Shown here piece by piece: positions 9,367 through 18,586 of a DNA stretch of 64,000 nt. The translations under genes and the position numbers were made by a program. The notes under the pieces are model-generated. The model was not told the origin of the DNA. It did not search any database and saw only the letters and a list, made by a program, of their open reading frames with translations. This stretch comes from JADLGL01 sp963823045 (GTDB taxonomy: Bacteria > Pseudomonadota > Alphaproteobacteria > Rhizobiales > Kaistiaceae): assembly GCA_963823045.1 (NCBI GenBank), contig CAWGKA010000003.1:62001-126000 (forward strand), in the 5' to 3' direction. The first letter of the stretch is position 1; each line of letters starts with the position of its first letter.

Positions 9367-10308
9367 CTACGGGTCGGGGCCCGTGACCAACGGCAGGTCG
9401 TCACGGCGGCTCCACGCCGCCATCGACGCCTCATAGAGGCGGACGTCCTGGTAGCCGAGAAGTTCGTGGAAGACGAACCAACTCATCGATGAGGCTTGCC
9501 CGATGCTGCAGTAGACGATCATCGGAGCCGTTGGGTCCGTGAGCGGCGTAGGGACCCGTTGCCGGAGCGTTTCGATGGGTTCGAAGCGATTGAGCGACGC
9601 GTCGTAGAAGACCGAGTTGGGGACGCTGATCGCCCCCGGAATGTGCCCCGCTCGCGTGATCAGGCCGGCCAACACCACATCGCCCGTGTATTGGGCCGTC
9701 GGCCGGGCATCCCCCAACAGTGCGGCGCCACCAAGATGATTGGCAACGTAGTCGGTGTCGGCCAGGATTTCCGGCTGCGGCGTCGCCACGAACGGGCCTC
9801 CCGCCTCGGCCGTCGCGGCGCCGGTTCCTGTCGGCAGCTGCTGGTAGAACCATTCGTCCCAGCCACCATTGAGGATGGCCACGCGCTCGAGGCCGACATA
9901 CTTCAAAATCCAATAGACCCAGGTCGATGCCGTGAGGTCGTTGATGCCCGTGCCGGCGGAGACGATGACGACGGTTGTGTCGTTGGTGATGCCGAGTTCC
10001 GTCAAATAAGCTTCGAGGGCAGTTGCCGCGGGCAAGCGTGAGGGAACATCGTCGACATTGGCGCTCCAACGGCCGGGGAAGTCCGACTGAACCGCTCCGG
10101 GGACGTGGCCGGCCTCAAATGCAGATGCGGAGCGGATATCGAGGACGATCAGCTCAGGGTCGGTGTCATGCTCCGCCAGCCAGTCGGTCGACACCAACGG
10201 CGTTACGTCCGGTCCGGCGGCAGCGGCCGGCATGGCGGCTGCAGGCAACAGGAGCACGACAGCAACGACCGCTGCCGTTCGCTTGGCCAAGTCTCGGATT
10301 GCCGTCAT
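9367..10308 (-). CDS. Exported sulfurtransferase with two rhodanese domains
   Basis: A 313-residue protein with a clear signal peptide (basic start, hydrophobic core VVAVVLLLPAAAM, cleavage near AAAA-GPD), so it should act in the periplasm. Two rhodanese modules follow: an inactive N-terminal one (LIVLDIRSASAFEAGHVPGA) and a C-terminal one with a second GHIPGA motif and the catalytic loop YCSIGQAS, in which C267 would carry the persulfide. This is the thiosulfate/3-mercaptopyruvate sulfurtransferase layout. Which substrate is used cannot be told from the loop. It is transcribed in the same direction as eno, 184 bases downstream of it. Confidence 0.9.
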   Translation of the reverse strand: MTAIRDLAKRTAAVVAVVLLLPAAAMPAAAAGPDVTPLVSTDWLAEHDTDPELIVLDIRSASAFEAGHVPGAVQSDFPGRWSANVDDVPSRLPAATALEAYLTELGITNDTTVVIVSAGTGINDLTASTWVYWILKYVGLERVAILNGGWDEWFYQQLPTGTGAATAEAGGPFVATPQPEILADTDYVANHLGGAALLGDARPTAQYTGDVVLAGLITRAGHIPGAISVPNSVFYDASLNRFEPIETLRQRVPTPLTDPTAPMIVYCSIGQASSMSWFVFHELLGYQDVRLYEASMAAWSRRDDLPLVTGPDP

Positions 10309-10492
10309 CGCTCGGGTCTCCCTTCGATACGCGCTCTGCGGGCCAGCGGCGATATATTGCGGCCGGCAGCGGCGGGTTCCAAGGGGGTAGCCAAATCGTG
10401 TTGCCGAACGACGGCGCGGCTTCGGCGACGTGACGAGCGGGCGATGGCGGAGAAATGAGGCGACGCCGCGAGGAATCGCTGCGTCTTCGTGC

Positions 10493-11770
10493 TTAACCGC
10501 GAAGAACGGAACGCGCCGCGTAGCGGCCGGCCGGGCCGAGTTCTTCCTCGATGCGGAGGAGCTGGTTGTATTTCGCCAGCCGTTCCGAGCGAGACAGCGA
10601 GCCGGTCTTGATCTGTCCGCAATTGGTGGCGACGGCGAGATCGGCGATCGTCGAATCCTCGGTTTCGCCGGAGCGGTGCGAGACGACGGCGGTGTAGGCG
10701 TTGGTCTGGGCCATCGAGACGGCTTCGAGGGTCTCGGTCAGCGTGCCGATCTGGTTGACCTTGATGAGGATCGAATTGGCAATGCCGCTACTGATGCCTT
10801 GGGCCAGGCGCTCGGTGTTGGTGACGAAGAGATCGTCGCCGACGAGCTGGCAGCGGTCGCCGATGGCGTCCGTCAGCGCCTTCCAGCCCTCCCAATCATC
10901 CTCGCTCATGCCGTCCTCGATCGAGACGATGGGATAGCGGGAGACGAGATCGGCGAGATAGGCGACCTGCGCCGCCTGATCGCGCTCGGTGCCCTCGCCT
11001 TCATAGCGATAGAGGCCGTCCTTGAAGAACTCGGTCGAGGCGCAATCCATGGCGAGATAGGCGTCCTCGCCCGGGCGGTAGCCGGCGGCCTCGATGGCGC
11101 GGAGGGCGAAGTCCAGCCCTTCATCGGCCGAGGCGAGATTAGGGGCGAAGCCGCCCTCGTCGCCGACGGCGGTGTTGTGGCCGGCGTCGTTCAGGAGCTT
11201 CTTCAGCGCGTGGAAGATCTCCGAGCCCATGCGCAGCGCTTCGGCGAAGGTCGGCGCGCCGATCGGCATGACCATGAATTCCTGGAAGTCGAGCCGGTTG
11301 TCGGCATGGGCGCCGCCATTGATGATGTTCATCATCGGCACGGGCAGCGTGCGCGCGTTGGGGCCGCCGAGATAGCGGTAGAGCGGCATTTCCGAGGATT
11401 CTGCCTCGGCCTTGGCGATCGCCAGCGAAACGCCGAGAATGGCGTTGGCACCGAGGCGGCCCTTGTTCGGGGTGCCGTCGAGATTGATCAGGATCTCGTC
11501 AATCGCCGCCTGGTTTGCCGCGTCCATGCCGGCGATGGTGTCGTAGATCTCGCCGTTGACGGCCTCGACCGCGCTAAGAACGCCGAGGCCGCGATAGCGG
11601 GTCGTGTCGCCGTCGCGGAGTTCGACCGCCTCATGAGCGCCAGTTGAGGCGCCGGAAGGAACGGCGGCCCGGCCCTCGGCGCCGTCTTCGAGGAGGACAT
11701 CGACCTCGACTGTCGGATTTCCGCGGCTATCAAGAATTTCACGCGCGGTAATGTCGACGATCGCAGTCAT
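10493..11770 (-). CDS. eno: Enolase (phosphopyruvate hydratase)
   Basis: Interconverts 2-phosphoglycerate and phosphoenolpyruvate in glycolysis. The 425-residue product is complete and carries the family landmarks: GNPTVEVDV near the N-terminus, GASTGAHEAVELRDGD, GGAHADN, DEGGFAPN, SIEDGMSEDDWEGW (metal ligands), and the signature ILIKVNQIGTLTETLEA followed by SHRSGETED. Length is normal for a bacterial enolase. The ATG at 11770 gives the standard ITAREILDSRGNP start region. The 132-base gap to the divergent DUF1835 gene should hold its promoter; a small hairpin lies there at 11800-11816. Confidence 0.97.
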   Translation of the reverse strand: MTAIVDITAREILDSRGNPTVEVDVLLEDGAEGRAAVPSGASTGAHEAVELRDGDTTRYRGLGVLSAVEAVNGEIYDTIAGMDAANQAAIDEILINLDGTPNKGRLGANAILGVSLAIAKAEAESSEMPLYRYLGGPNARTLPVPMMNIINGGAHADNRLDFQEFMVMPIGAPTFAEALRMGSEIFHALKKLLNDAGHNTAVGDEGGFAPNLASADEGLDFALRAIEAAGYRPGEDAYLAMDCASTEFFKDGLYRYEGEGTERDQAAQVAYLADLVSRYPIVSIEDGMSEDDWEGWKALTDAIGDRCQLVGDDLFVTNTERLAQGISSGIANSILIKVNQIGTLTETLEAVSMAQTNAYTAVVSHRSGETEDSTIADLAVATNCGQIKTGSLSRSERLAKYNQLLRIEEELGPAGRYAARSVLRG

Positions 11771-11799
11771 GGCGTACCTATCATTCGGAATCGGGAACG

Positions 11800-11816
11800 C
11801 CCCTTGTATGAAGGGG
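11800..11816. other. Small hairpin in the eno leader region
   Basis: The sequence CCCCTT-gtatg-AAGGGG can form a six-pair hairpin about 30 bases upstream of the eno start codon. There is no T-run after it on either strand, so it is not a standard terminator. Its effect, if any, is unknown. Confidence 0.35.
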
Positions 11817-11902
11817 ATGCGGGGCTTCTAACCGACGCCGATGCACTTCGGAAGGGGCGAGCTGCCGCGTTGGTGCATGACAGCGATGCTTGAGGCCGGG
11901 AT

Positions 11903-12916
11903 TTGAGCGAACTCATCATCACCAATGGCGATGCGGCCGCGGCGATCCTGACCGCCGCGGGGCTTGGCGGCCGTGTCTTGCCCTGGCGCGACGTTCTGCA
12001 TGAAGGGCCGCTGATCCCTGCCCCGGACCTCGAATCGCTCTCGGACGTGCGAGCCGGCTTCCTCGCGGAGCGGTTCGATATCCCCTTCGCCGAGGCGAGG
12101 GCAGATTTCCTGGCCCGCGATGCCGTCGTGAAGGCGCATGTGTTGTTCGGCGACGTCTCGATCTGGCTGGAGCACGATCTTTACGATCAACTGCAGCTGT
12201 TGCAGATCCTGCACTTCTTCGAGGGCGAAGGGCGGACGGTCGGGCTCCGTCTGGTGCAGGCCAACGATTTCCTGAGCACGCAAGAGCCCGAGACGGTGCT
12301 CCGCTTCGAGGCGAATGCGGTCGACGTCACGCCTGAAATGCTGGAAACGGCGGGTTCTTTGTGGCGGGCGCTCACCAGCCCATCGCCTGAGCCGCTGATC
12401 GCTGCGCTCCGCGCGCCGACCGGCGCCTTCCCGTATCTTCGGCCTGCGCTCGGGCGCTTCATCGAGGAGTTGCCTTCGGCCCAGGGCGGTCTCTCGCGGA
12501 CGGAGCGCATCATTGCTTCGACCATCGCCAATGGACAGGTCACGCCGCGCGAGGTGTTCCAGCGCCTCCTTGCCAGCGAGGACGCACCCTTCATGGGCGA
12601 TTGGAGCGGGTTCCGCGCGCTCGACGACCTCACCTTTGCCGGCGAACCGCTCGTCTCCGGGCTGGATGAAAAATACCCTTGCCAGGGGGCTGCGGAGGAC
12701 GTCGAGCTTTACCTGGAGACAGCGTTGAGCTTGACGCGCTTCGGCAGATCGGTTCTTGCCGGGGAGACCGACATGATCGCCGTCAACGGCATTGACCGCT
12801 GGTGGGCGGGCACCCACCTCACCGGCCATGATTGCTGGCGCTGGGATAGCATCGCGCGCCACATCGTACCGCCCGGCGGCAAGGACGCCGGGTCTGAGGA
12901 AACTGGAAATGACTGA
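11903..12916 (+). CDS. DUF1835 domain-containing protein
   Basis: A 337-residue soluble protein of the DUF1835 family. The family signature is clear: an N-terminal LIITNGDAAAAILTAAGL, then VLPWRDVLHEGP, and VSIWLEHDLYDQLQLLQIL at about residues 88-106. The function of the family is unknown. The start is a TTG at 11903, preceded by GAGG at a usable distance; no ATG lies near enough to keep the conserved N-terminus. Its stop overlaps the start of queF (the ATG at 12909 lies 8 bases before the end), which suggests translational coupling with this queuosine-pathway gene. The convergence of a weak TTG start and coupling is worth noting. Confidence 0.87.
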   Translation: MSELIITNGDAAAAILTAAGLGGRVLPWRDVLHEGPLIPAPDLESLSDVRAGFLAERFDIPFAEARADFLARDAVVKAHVLFGDVSIWLEHDLYDQLQLLQILHFFEGEGRTVGLRLVQANDFLSTQEPETVLRFEANAVDVTPEMLETAGSLWRALTSPSPEPLIAALRAPTGAFPYLRPALGRFIEELPSAQGGLSRTERIIASTIANGQVTPREVFQRLLASEDAPFMGDWSGFRALDDLTFAGEPLVSGLDEKYPCQGAAEDVELYLETALSLTRFGRSVLAGETDMIAVNGIDRWWAGTHLTGHDCWRWDSIARHIVPPGGKDAGSEETGND

Positions 12917-13361
12917 GAGCGAAATGCAGCTTGGCCGCCCTTCGACCATTCCGGCGAGCCCGGAAGAAGCCGTCCTCGACCGCGTGCCAAACCCGCACCC
13001 GGACAGTGACTATGTCGCCCGCTTCACGGCCCCGGAATTCACCTCGCTCTGCCCCGTCACGGGCCAGCCCGATTTCGGCATCCTCGTCATCGACTATGTG
13101 CCGGGCGCGTGGCTGCTCGAATCGAAATCGCTGAAGCTCTATCTCGCCAGCTTCCGCAATCACGGCGCCTTCCACGAGGATTGCACGGTGGGGATCGGCA
13201 AGCGCGTCGCGGAATTGCTGGAGCCGAAATGGCTCCGCATAGGCGGCTACTGGAACCCGCGCGGCGGGATCCCGATCGATGTCTTCTGGCAGACCGGCAA
13301 GCCGCCGGAAGGTATCTGGCTCCCGGATACCGGCATCCAGCCCTACAAGGGCCGCGGCTAG
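12909..13361 (+). CDS. queF: NADPH-dependent 7-cyano-7-deazaguanine reductase
   Basis: Reduces preQ0 to preQ1 in the synthesis of the tRNA base queuosine. The 150-residue product matches the short unimodular QueF type: catalytic C48 in EFTSLCPVTGQPDFG (with D55), the QueF-type ESKSLKLYLASFRNHGAFHED motif, and the C-terminal YWNPRGGIPIDVFW. An earlier in-frame start exists at 12792, but it would overlap the upstream gene by 125 bases and add no conserved sequence. The gene overlaps the DUF1835 stop and meets pyrG tail to tail with a 4-base overlap at 13358-13361. Confidence 0.96.
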   Translation: MTESEMQLGRPSTIPASPEEAVLDRVPNPHPDSDYVARFTAPEFTSLCPVTGQPDFGILVIDYVPGAWLLESKSLKLYLASFRNHGAFHEDCTVGIGKRVAELLEPKWLRIGGYWNPRGGIPIDVFWQTGKPPEGIWLPDTGIQPYKGRG

Positions 13362-14986
13362 ACCAGCCGGCTCTGCTCCAACGCCGCGTTGATGAACGAG
13401 GCGAAGAGCGGGTGCGGATCGAAGGGCCGCGATTTCAGTTCGGGGTGATACTGGACGCCGATAAACCACGGATGGTCGGCAAGCTCGATGGTCTCCGGCA
13501 GCACGCCGTCGGGCGACATGCCGGCGAAGACCATGCCATGGGCCTCCAGCTGTTCGCGGTAGCCGAAATTGACCTCGTAGCGGTGGCGATGACGCTCTGA
13601 GATTTCGGTCGAACCATAAATGCCGGCGATCTTGCTGCCGTCCTTGAGGCTCGCCGGATAGGCGCCCAGCCGCATCGTGCCGCCGAGGTCGCCGGCCGCC
13701 GCGCGCTTCTCAAGCATGTTGCCTTTCAGCCATTCCGTCATCAGGCCGACGACCGGCTCCGATGTCGGGCCGAACTCGGTCGAGCTCGCGCCGGTGATAT
13801 TGGCGAGGTTCCGGGCGGCCTCGATCACCGCCATCTGCATGCCGAAGCAGATGCCGAAATACGGCACCTTGTGGCGTCGGGCGAAGCCGGCCGAGGCGAT
13901 CTTGCCCTCGGAACCGCGTTCGCCGAAGCCGCCGGGAACGAGAATGCCGTTCACCTGTTCGAGGCGCGGCGCCGGGTCTTCTTCCTCGAAGACCTCCGAT
14001 TCGATCCAGTCGAGCCGGACCTTCACCCTGTTGGCGATGCCGCCATGGTTCAGCGCCTCGACGAGCGACTTATAGGCGTCCTTGAGGCCGGTATATTTGC
14101 CAACAATGGCGATCGTCACCTCGCCTTCGGGATGGCGAAGGGCATGGCCGATCGTCTCCCAGCGCGCGAGATTTGGCGGCGGCGCATCGTCGATGCCGAA
14201 GGCAGCGAGGACCTCGGCGTCGAGGCCTTCCTGGTGGTAGGTCAGCGGCACGTCATAGATGTGCTCGACGTCGAGCGCCTGGATCACGGCGGACGGGCGG
14301 ACGTTGCAGAAAAGCGAAAGCTTGCGCCGTTCATCGGCCGGGATGGGACGATCGGCGCGGACGAGCAGCACGTCGGGCTGGATGCCGATCGAGCGTAGTT
14401 CCTTGACCGAGTGCTGCGTCGGCTTCGTCTTCAGCTCGCCGGCCGACGAGATGTAAGGCATCAGCGTCAGGTGGATGAAGATGGCGTGGCCGCGCGGCAG
14501 TTCGTTGCCGAACTGTCGGATCGCCTCGAAGAAAGGCAGGCCCTCAATGTCGCCGACGGTGCCGCCGATCTCGCAGAGGACGAAGTCGATGCCGTCATTG
14601 CCCTCGCCGATGAAGGCTTTGATGGCGTCGGTGACGTGCGGGATGACCTGCACGGTGCCGCCGAGATAGTCGCCGCGGCGCTCCTTGGCGATGATCTCCT
14701 GATAGATGCGGCCGGTGGTGATGTTGTCCATGCGGTTCGCCGGGCGTCCGGTGAAGCGCTCGTAATGGCCAAGGTCGAGGTCCGTTTCGGCGCCGTCGTC
14801 GGTGACGAACACCTCGCCGTGCTGATAGGGACTCATCGTCCCCGGATCGACGTTGAGATACGGGTCGAGCTTTCGAAGGCGAACCTTGTAGCCCCGCGCC
14901 TCCAGCAGCGCGCCCAGCGCCGCTGAAGCGATACCCTTGCCAAGAGAGGAGACCACGCCGCCGGTGATGAAGATGTACCGCGCCAT
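13358..14986 (-). CDS. pyrG: CTP synthase
   Basis: Makes CTP from UTP, ATP and glutamine. The N-terminal synthase domain starts with the standard YIFITGGVVSSLGKGIASAAL, including the Walker-A-like P-loop, and contains KLDPYLNVDPGTMSP and GTVGDIEGLPF. The C-terminal class I glutamine amidotransferase domain has the nucleophile cysteine in YFGICFGMQ and the HPE motif in GVQYHPELKSRP. The 542-residue length is normal. It is followed downstream only by the convergent queF, and lies downstream of secG and tpiA on the same strand, the common tpiA-secG-pyrG order of this group. Confidence 0.98.
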   Translation of the reverse strand: MARYIFITGGVVSSLGKGIASAALGALLEARGYKVRLRKLDPYLNVDPGTMSPYQHGEVFVTDDGAETDLDLGHYERFTGRPANRMDNITTGRIYQEIIAKERRGDYLGGTVQVIPHVTDAIKAFIGEGNDGIDFVLCEIGGTVGDIEGLPFFEAIRQFGNELPRGHAIFIHLTLMPYISSAGELKTKPTQHSVKELRSIGIQPDVLLVRADRPIPADERRKLSLFCNVRPSAVIQALDVEHIYDVPLTYHQEGLDAEVLAAFGIDDAPPPNLARWETIGHALRHPEGEVTIAIVGKYTGLKDAYKSLVEALNHGGIANRVKVRLDWIESEVFEEEDPAPRLEQVNGILVPGGFGERGSEGKIASAGFARRHKVPYFGICFGMQMAVIEAARNLANITGASSTEFGPTSEPVVGLMTEWLKGNMLEKRAAAGDLGGTMRLGAYPASLKDGSKIAGIYGSTEISERHRHRYEVNFGYREQLEAHGMVFAGMSPDGVLPETIELADHPWFIGVQYHPELKSRPFDPHPLFASFINAALEQSRLV

Positions 14987-15093
14987 GGGCCTCGACTTTA
15001 GACGATTCCCTCAGCCGCGCGCGACCGCAAAATCGTCGGGGCAGGTGTGACGGGATAACTCGGCTCCTCCGCGGTGCGGAGGGCCGGAATGGC

Positions 15094-15639
15094 TCAGTTT
15101 CCTGCTGCTGCGGGAACGGCGGCTGGAGCGGCTGCGCTGCCCGCCGGTGCTGCTGCTCCGGCGCCGCCGGCACCTGCGTCCGCTGGGACGACCGGTGCGG
15201 CCGCAGAAGCGCCGCCGCTGGCCGGCACGGCCGCGGAACCCGCCGGTGTCGCGTCGGTCGCGGGCGTCGCCGTATCGCCGGCGTCGGCCGGAACGGCCGG
15301 CGTGGTGTCAGCGCCGCCAAGGAGATTCAACAGCCCGCCTGCCCCTGCGGCCGGAGCCCCGCCGGCATCGGCCGGCAGCTCGTTGACCGGGAGGTTGTCG
15401 AAGACGTTGCCGGCGTCGTTTGTCGACCGGGCAAGGATGGTCAGCCCCACCGAAGTGACGAAGAAACCTACGGCGAGGATCGTGGTCGCCCGGGTCAGGA
15501 CGTTGCCGGTGCCGCGCGTCGCCATGAAGTTGGTATCGCCGCCGATACCAAGCGCGCCGCCCTCCGAACGCTGCACGAGAATGACCCCGATCATGGCGGC
15601 CACGAGCAATAGATGAATGACGAGAAGGACGGTTTCCAT
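15094..15639 (-). CDS. secG: Preprotein translocase subunit SecG
   Basis: Small accessory subunit of the SecYEG inner-membrane protein channel. Two membrane helices are visible (about residues 3-21 and 53-71) separated by the conserved cytoplasmic loop QRSEGGALGIGGDTNFMATRG, very typical of SecG. A long C-terminal tail from about residue 90 to 181 is made almost entirely of Ala, Pro, Gly, Thr and Val, so the protein is much longer than the roughly 110-residue E. coli SecG. Such tails are seen in other Hyphomicrobiales SecG proteins and are probably unstructured. It sits between tpiA and pyrG. Confidence 0.93.
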   Translation of the reverse strand: METVLLVIHLLLVAAMIGVILVQRSEGGALGIGGDTNFMATRGTGNVLTRATTILAVGFFVTSVGLTILARSTNDAGNVFDNLPVNELPADAGGAPAAGAGGLLNLLGGADTTPAVPADAGDTATPATDATPAGSAAVPASGGASAAAPVVPADAGAGGAGAAAPAGSAAAPAAVPAAAGN

Positions 15640-15730
15640 GGATGCTTCGGCAAATGTGGGCTGTGACTTGGGCGGCTTCTACACGAAGGACTTGCGGCTT
15701 TCTACCAGTCCGTCGCGCTTTCTAGCCGCC

Positions 15731-16477
15731 CTACCCCGCGTTGATAATGGCAAGGAAGTCGTCGGCCTTGAGACTGGCGCCCCCAACCAGGGCACCGTTG
15801 ACACCTTCGATGGCGAAGATTTCGGCGGCGTTGTCCGGCTTTACGGAACCCCCATAGAGAACGCGGATGCCGTCCCCCTCGCTCGGGAACCGGCTCTTGA
15901 GCAGGTGCCTGATATGGGCGTGCATCTCGGCGATGTCATCCCCCGTGGGGGTGAGACCGGTGCCGATCGCCCAGACCGGCTCGTAAGCAATGACGAGATT
16001 GCCGGCCGTTGCCCCGTCGGGCACGGAGCCTGAAAGCTGCCGGTGAACGACATCCAGCGCTTCGCCCGAACGGCGCTGCACCTCGGTTTCGCCGACGCAA
16101 AGGATGACCGTCAGGCCCGCGCGCCAGCCGGCTTCGGCCTTGGCGCGCACGGTCGCATCGTCCTCGCCATGGTCGGTCCGACGTTCGGAGTGGCCGACAA
16201 TGACCATGGTCGCGCCGGCATCAGCCAGCATTTCGGCGGCGATGTCGCCGGTATGGGCGCCGCTCACCTTGGCGTGGCAGTCCTGTCCGCCAATGGCGAT
16301 GGGGCTTTCCGCGGTCAGGGTTGCGGCGCGGGAGATGAGCGTTGCCGGCGGGCAGATGGCGACGTCGACCTCGGGAGCACCACCGACGGCAGACTTGACC
16401 GTCTCGATCTCCACCAGGCTCGCCTTGCTGCCGTTCATTTTCCAGTTGCCCGCGATAAGCGCCCTGATCCCTGCCAT
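15731..16477 (-). CDS. tpiA: Triose-phosphate isomerase
   Basis: Interconverts dihydroxyacetone phosphate and glyceraldehyde 3-phosphate. Catalytic residues are all present in the 248-residue product: K13 in AGNWKMNG, H96 in IVGHSERR, and E166 in IAYEPVWAIGTG. The phosphate-binding LYGGSVKPDNA and NGALVGGASL follow. The in-frame ATG at 16558 would add 27 non-conserved residues; the ATG at 16477 is chosen because it begins the domain and has GGGAGAGCAGGG directly upstream. It is divergent from the PpiD-like gene that starts at 16708. Confidence 0.97.
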   Translation of the reverse strand: MAGIRALIAGNWKMNGSKASLVEIETVKSAVGGAPEVDVAICPPATLISRAATLTAESPIAIGGQDCHAKVSGAHTGDIAAEMLADAGATMVIVGHSERRTDHGEDDATVRAKAEAGWRAGLTVILCVGETEVQRRSGEALDVVHRQLSGSVPDGATAGNLVIAYEPVWAIGTGLTPTGDDIAEMHAHIRHLLKSRFPSEGDGIRVLYGGSVKPDNAAEIFAIEGVNGALVGGASLKADDFLAIINAG

Positions 16478-16707
16478 CCCTGCTCTCCCGTTGTGCCCGG
16501 CCCTCCGGGGTGTTCCGTCACGATCGCGCGGAGGGGTATCAAAAAAACCGGGCGGCACAAGGTTTCTTTCGCGGTTTTCATTTTCGTTTGCCGTAACTTG
16601 GCGCTAGAGGTGTGCGCCAAACGCTCCTTGCCGGGCTGCAACGGGATTCTTATGATCCCGCCGGCTTTCAACGGGGCTTGCCCGCCGAAGGCCGTACGCG
16701 AGGAACC

Positions 16708-18576
16708 ATGCTTAACTGGCTCAGATCTTTTGCCGGCTCGCCGGTCGGAGCGGTCATCTTTGCCGCGCTGATCTTTGCGCTGCTGTTTTTCGGGCTGCGC
16801 GGCTTCGGCGGAAGCTCGATGGTGGCGAATATCGGCAGCCAGAGCATCACGCAGGCCGAATACCAGACCGCCTACAATCAGACGCTCAATTATGCGCAGC
16901 AGCAGATGGGCCAATATATCAGCCCGTCGCGCGCGGCCTCGCTACAGATTCCCGACATCGCCCTGCAGGATCTAATCCAGACGGCGACGCTACGGGAAAC
17001 AGAGAAGAACCTCGGCTTGGCGCTATCCGACGAGACCGTGGCTGCGGCCGTGGCGAAGGAAAGCTACTTCCAGCAGAACAATCAGTTTTCGCAGGCGATT
17101 CTGAACGACTATCTGGCTCGGGCCGGCCAGACGACCGCCCAGTTCCTGGACGCCTATCGGGAGGGCATGCTCAGCAACCAGATGCTCGTCGCCATCAGCG
17201 GCGCCAATCCCACCCTGCCCCTGGTCTATCAGCGCATCCTTTCGGAGTTCTATGGCGAGCAGCGGGTGATCGACTACACGGTCCTCACACCTGACCTGCT
17301 GGGGCCGGGGCCGGACCCGACGGGCGACGATATCCAGGCCTATTACGACGCCAATACCGACAAATGGCAGGTCGGCGAGACCCGCGAAGTGCAGATTCTC
17401 CAATTGTCGCCGAGCGTCCTGGCCGACCCAACCGCTGTCACCGACGAGGACATAGCCGCCGCCTATGAGCAGCAGCGCTTGGCCGCCGAGCGTCGCGACG
17501 TGTGGCAGCAGGTGTTCACGACGCAGGCGGAAGCCGACGCCGTTCAGGCAGCGCTCGACGCGGGCCAGACCTTCGATGACCTGGTCGCCGCCGGCACGAT
17601 CACGCCGATCGATCTCGGTGCCGTGGCGGCGAACGGCCTTTTCGACGCGGCCGTGGCTCAGGCCGCCTTTGCGATGGATGAAGGCGCAACGCAGATCGTG
17701 ACCGGCCGTTCCGGTCCGACCCTCGTCCATGTCGCATCGATCACCGCGGGGGACCTGCCGCCACTTGAGGAGATGACCGACCAACTTCGCGAGCAGATCG
17801 CCGAGAACAGAACGCTTGATCGCCTGCCGACACTGACGACACAGATCGACGAAGCGCGTGATTCAGGGCAGTCGCTCGAGCAGGTCGCCGCGGACATGAA
17901 CCTTCCGATCCGGACCTTCGTGTTCGACATCAACGGCAACGATCTGTTCGGCGATCCGGTGACCGACTTGCCCGGCGGCAATGCCATGGTGACCAACGCC
18001 TTCGAGGCCGATATCGGCACCTCCCCCAGCCCGGTCCCGCTTGCGACTGCCGGTGCGGCGGCATGGTTCCAGGTGATCGACATTATCCCGCCGCGCCAGC
18101 TGGCGATCGACGAGGCGCACGACTATGTCGTCGCCGCGTGGAAGGAAGAGCAGGATCAGCAGCGCATGCAGGACTTGGCGCAGTCGGTGTCGGCGATGCT
18201 CTCGCAGGATGTCCCGCTCAGCGAAATCGAGCTGCAGCTTGGGGTCGCGTTCCAGCAATCGGATCCCCTGACGCGAAGCTCTTCGCCGCCCTCCCCGCTC
18301 TCCTCGGGCACCATCCAGGCCATGTTCGCCGGCCAGACCGGTGACGTGTCGACTGCGGCGACTGCTGACGGCACAGGCATGGTGGTGCAGCGCGTGGCCG
18401 AGGTGATCACGCCTGATTTCGACCCGACGGCCCCGATGTCGGACAATGCGTCGACGATCAATACAGCCATCCTGAACCAGCTCTGGCGCGGTTATATCTT
18501 CGACCTCGAGAGCAATCTGAAAATCACCACGAACTTGGATCTCGCGCGCCAGCTTGCCGGCGTTCCGGCCCAGTAG
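16708..18576 (+). CDS. ppiD: SurA N-terminal/PpiD-like periplasmic peptidyl-prolyl isomerase
   Basis: A 622-residue membrane-anchored periplasmic folding factor. It begins MLNWLRSFAGS, followed by one membrane helix (about residues 14-31), the layout of PpiD. A SurA_N_3-type chaperone region follows (SQSITQAEYQTAYN... and FLDAYREGMLSNQM), then a PPIC-like segment (about residues 280-350) containing QAEADAVQAALDAGQTFDDL. The parvulin domain looks weakly conserved, so isomerase activity is uncertain. The ATG at 16708 is used, with GAGG just upstream; an in-frame upstream start at 16612 is less likely. It lies directly upstream of trpE, as is common in Hyphomicrobiales. Confidence 0.92.
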   Translation: MLNWLRSFAGSPVGAVIFAALIFALLFFGLRGFGGSSMVANIGSQSITQAEYQTAYNQTLNYAQQQMGQYISPSRAASLQIPDIALQDLIQTATLRETEKNLGLALSDETVAAAVAKESYFQQNNQFSQAILNDYLARAGQTTAQFLDAYREGMLSNQMLVAISGANPTLPLVYQRILSEFYGEQRVIDYTVLTPDLLGPGPDPTGDDIQAYYDANTDKWQVGETREVQILQLSPSVLADPTAVTDEDIAAAYEQQRLAAERRDVWQQVFTTQAEADAVQAALDAGQTFDDLVAAGTITPIDLGAVAANGLFDAAVAQAAFAMDEGATQIVTGRSGPTLVHVASITAGDLPPLEEMTDQLREQIAENRTLDRLPTLTTQIDEARDSGQSLEQVAADMNLPIRTFVFDINGNDLFGDPVTDLPGGNAMVTNAFEADIGTSPSPVPLATAGAAAWFQVIDIIPPRQLAIDEAHDYVVAAWKEEQDQQRMQDLAQSVSAMLSQDVPLSEIELQLGVAFQQSDPLTRSSSPPSPLSSGTIQAMFAGQTGDVSTAATADGTGMVVQRVAEVITPDFDPTAPMSDNASTINTAILNQLWRGYIFDLESNLKITTNLDLARQLAGVPAQ

Positions 18577-18586
18577 GGGCCGGGCC

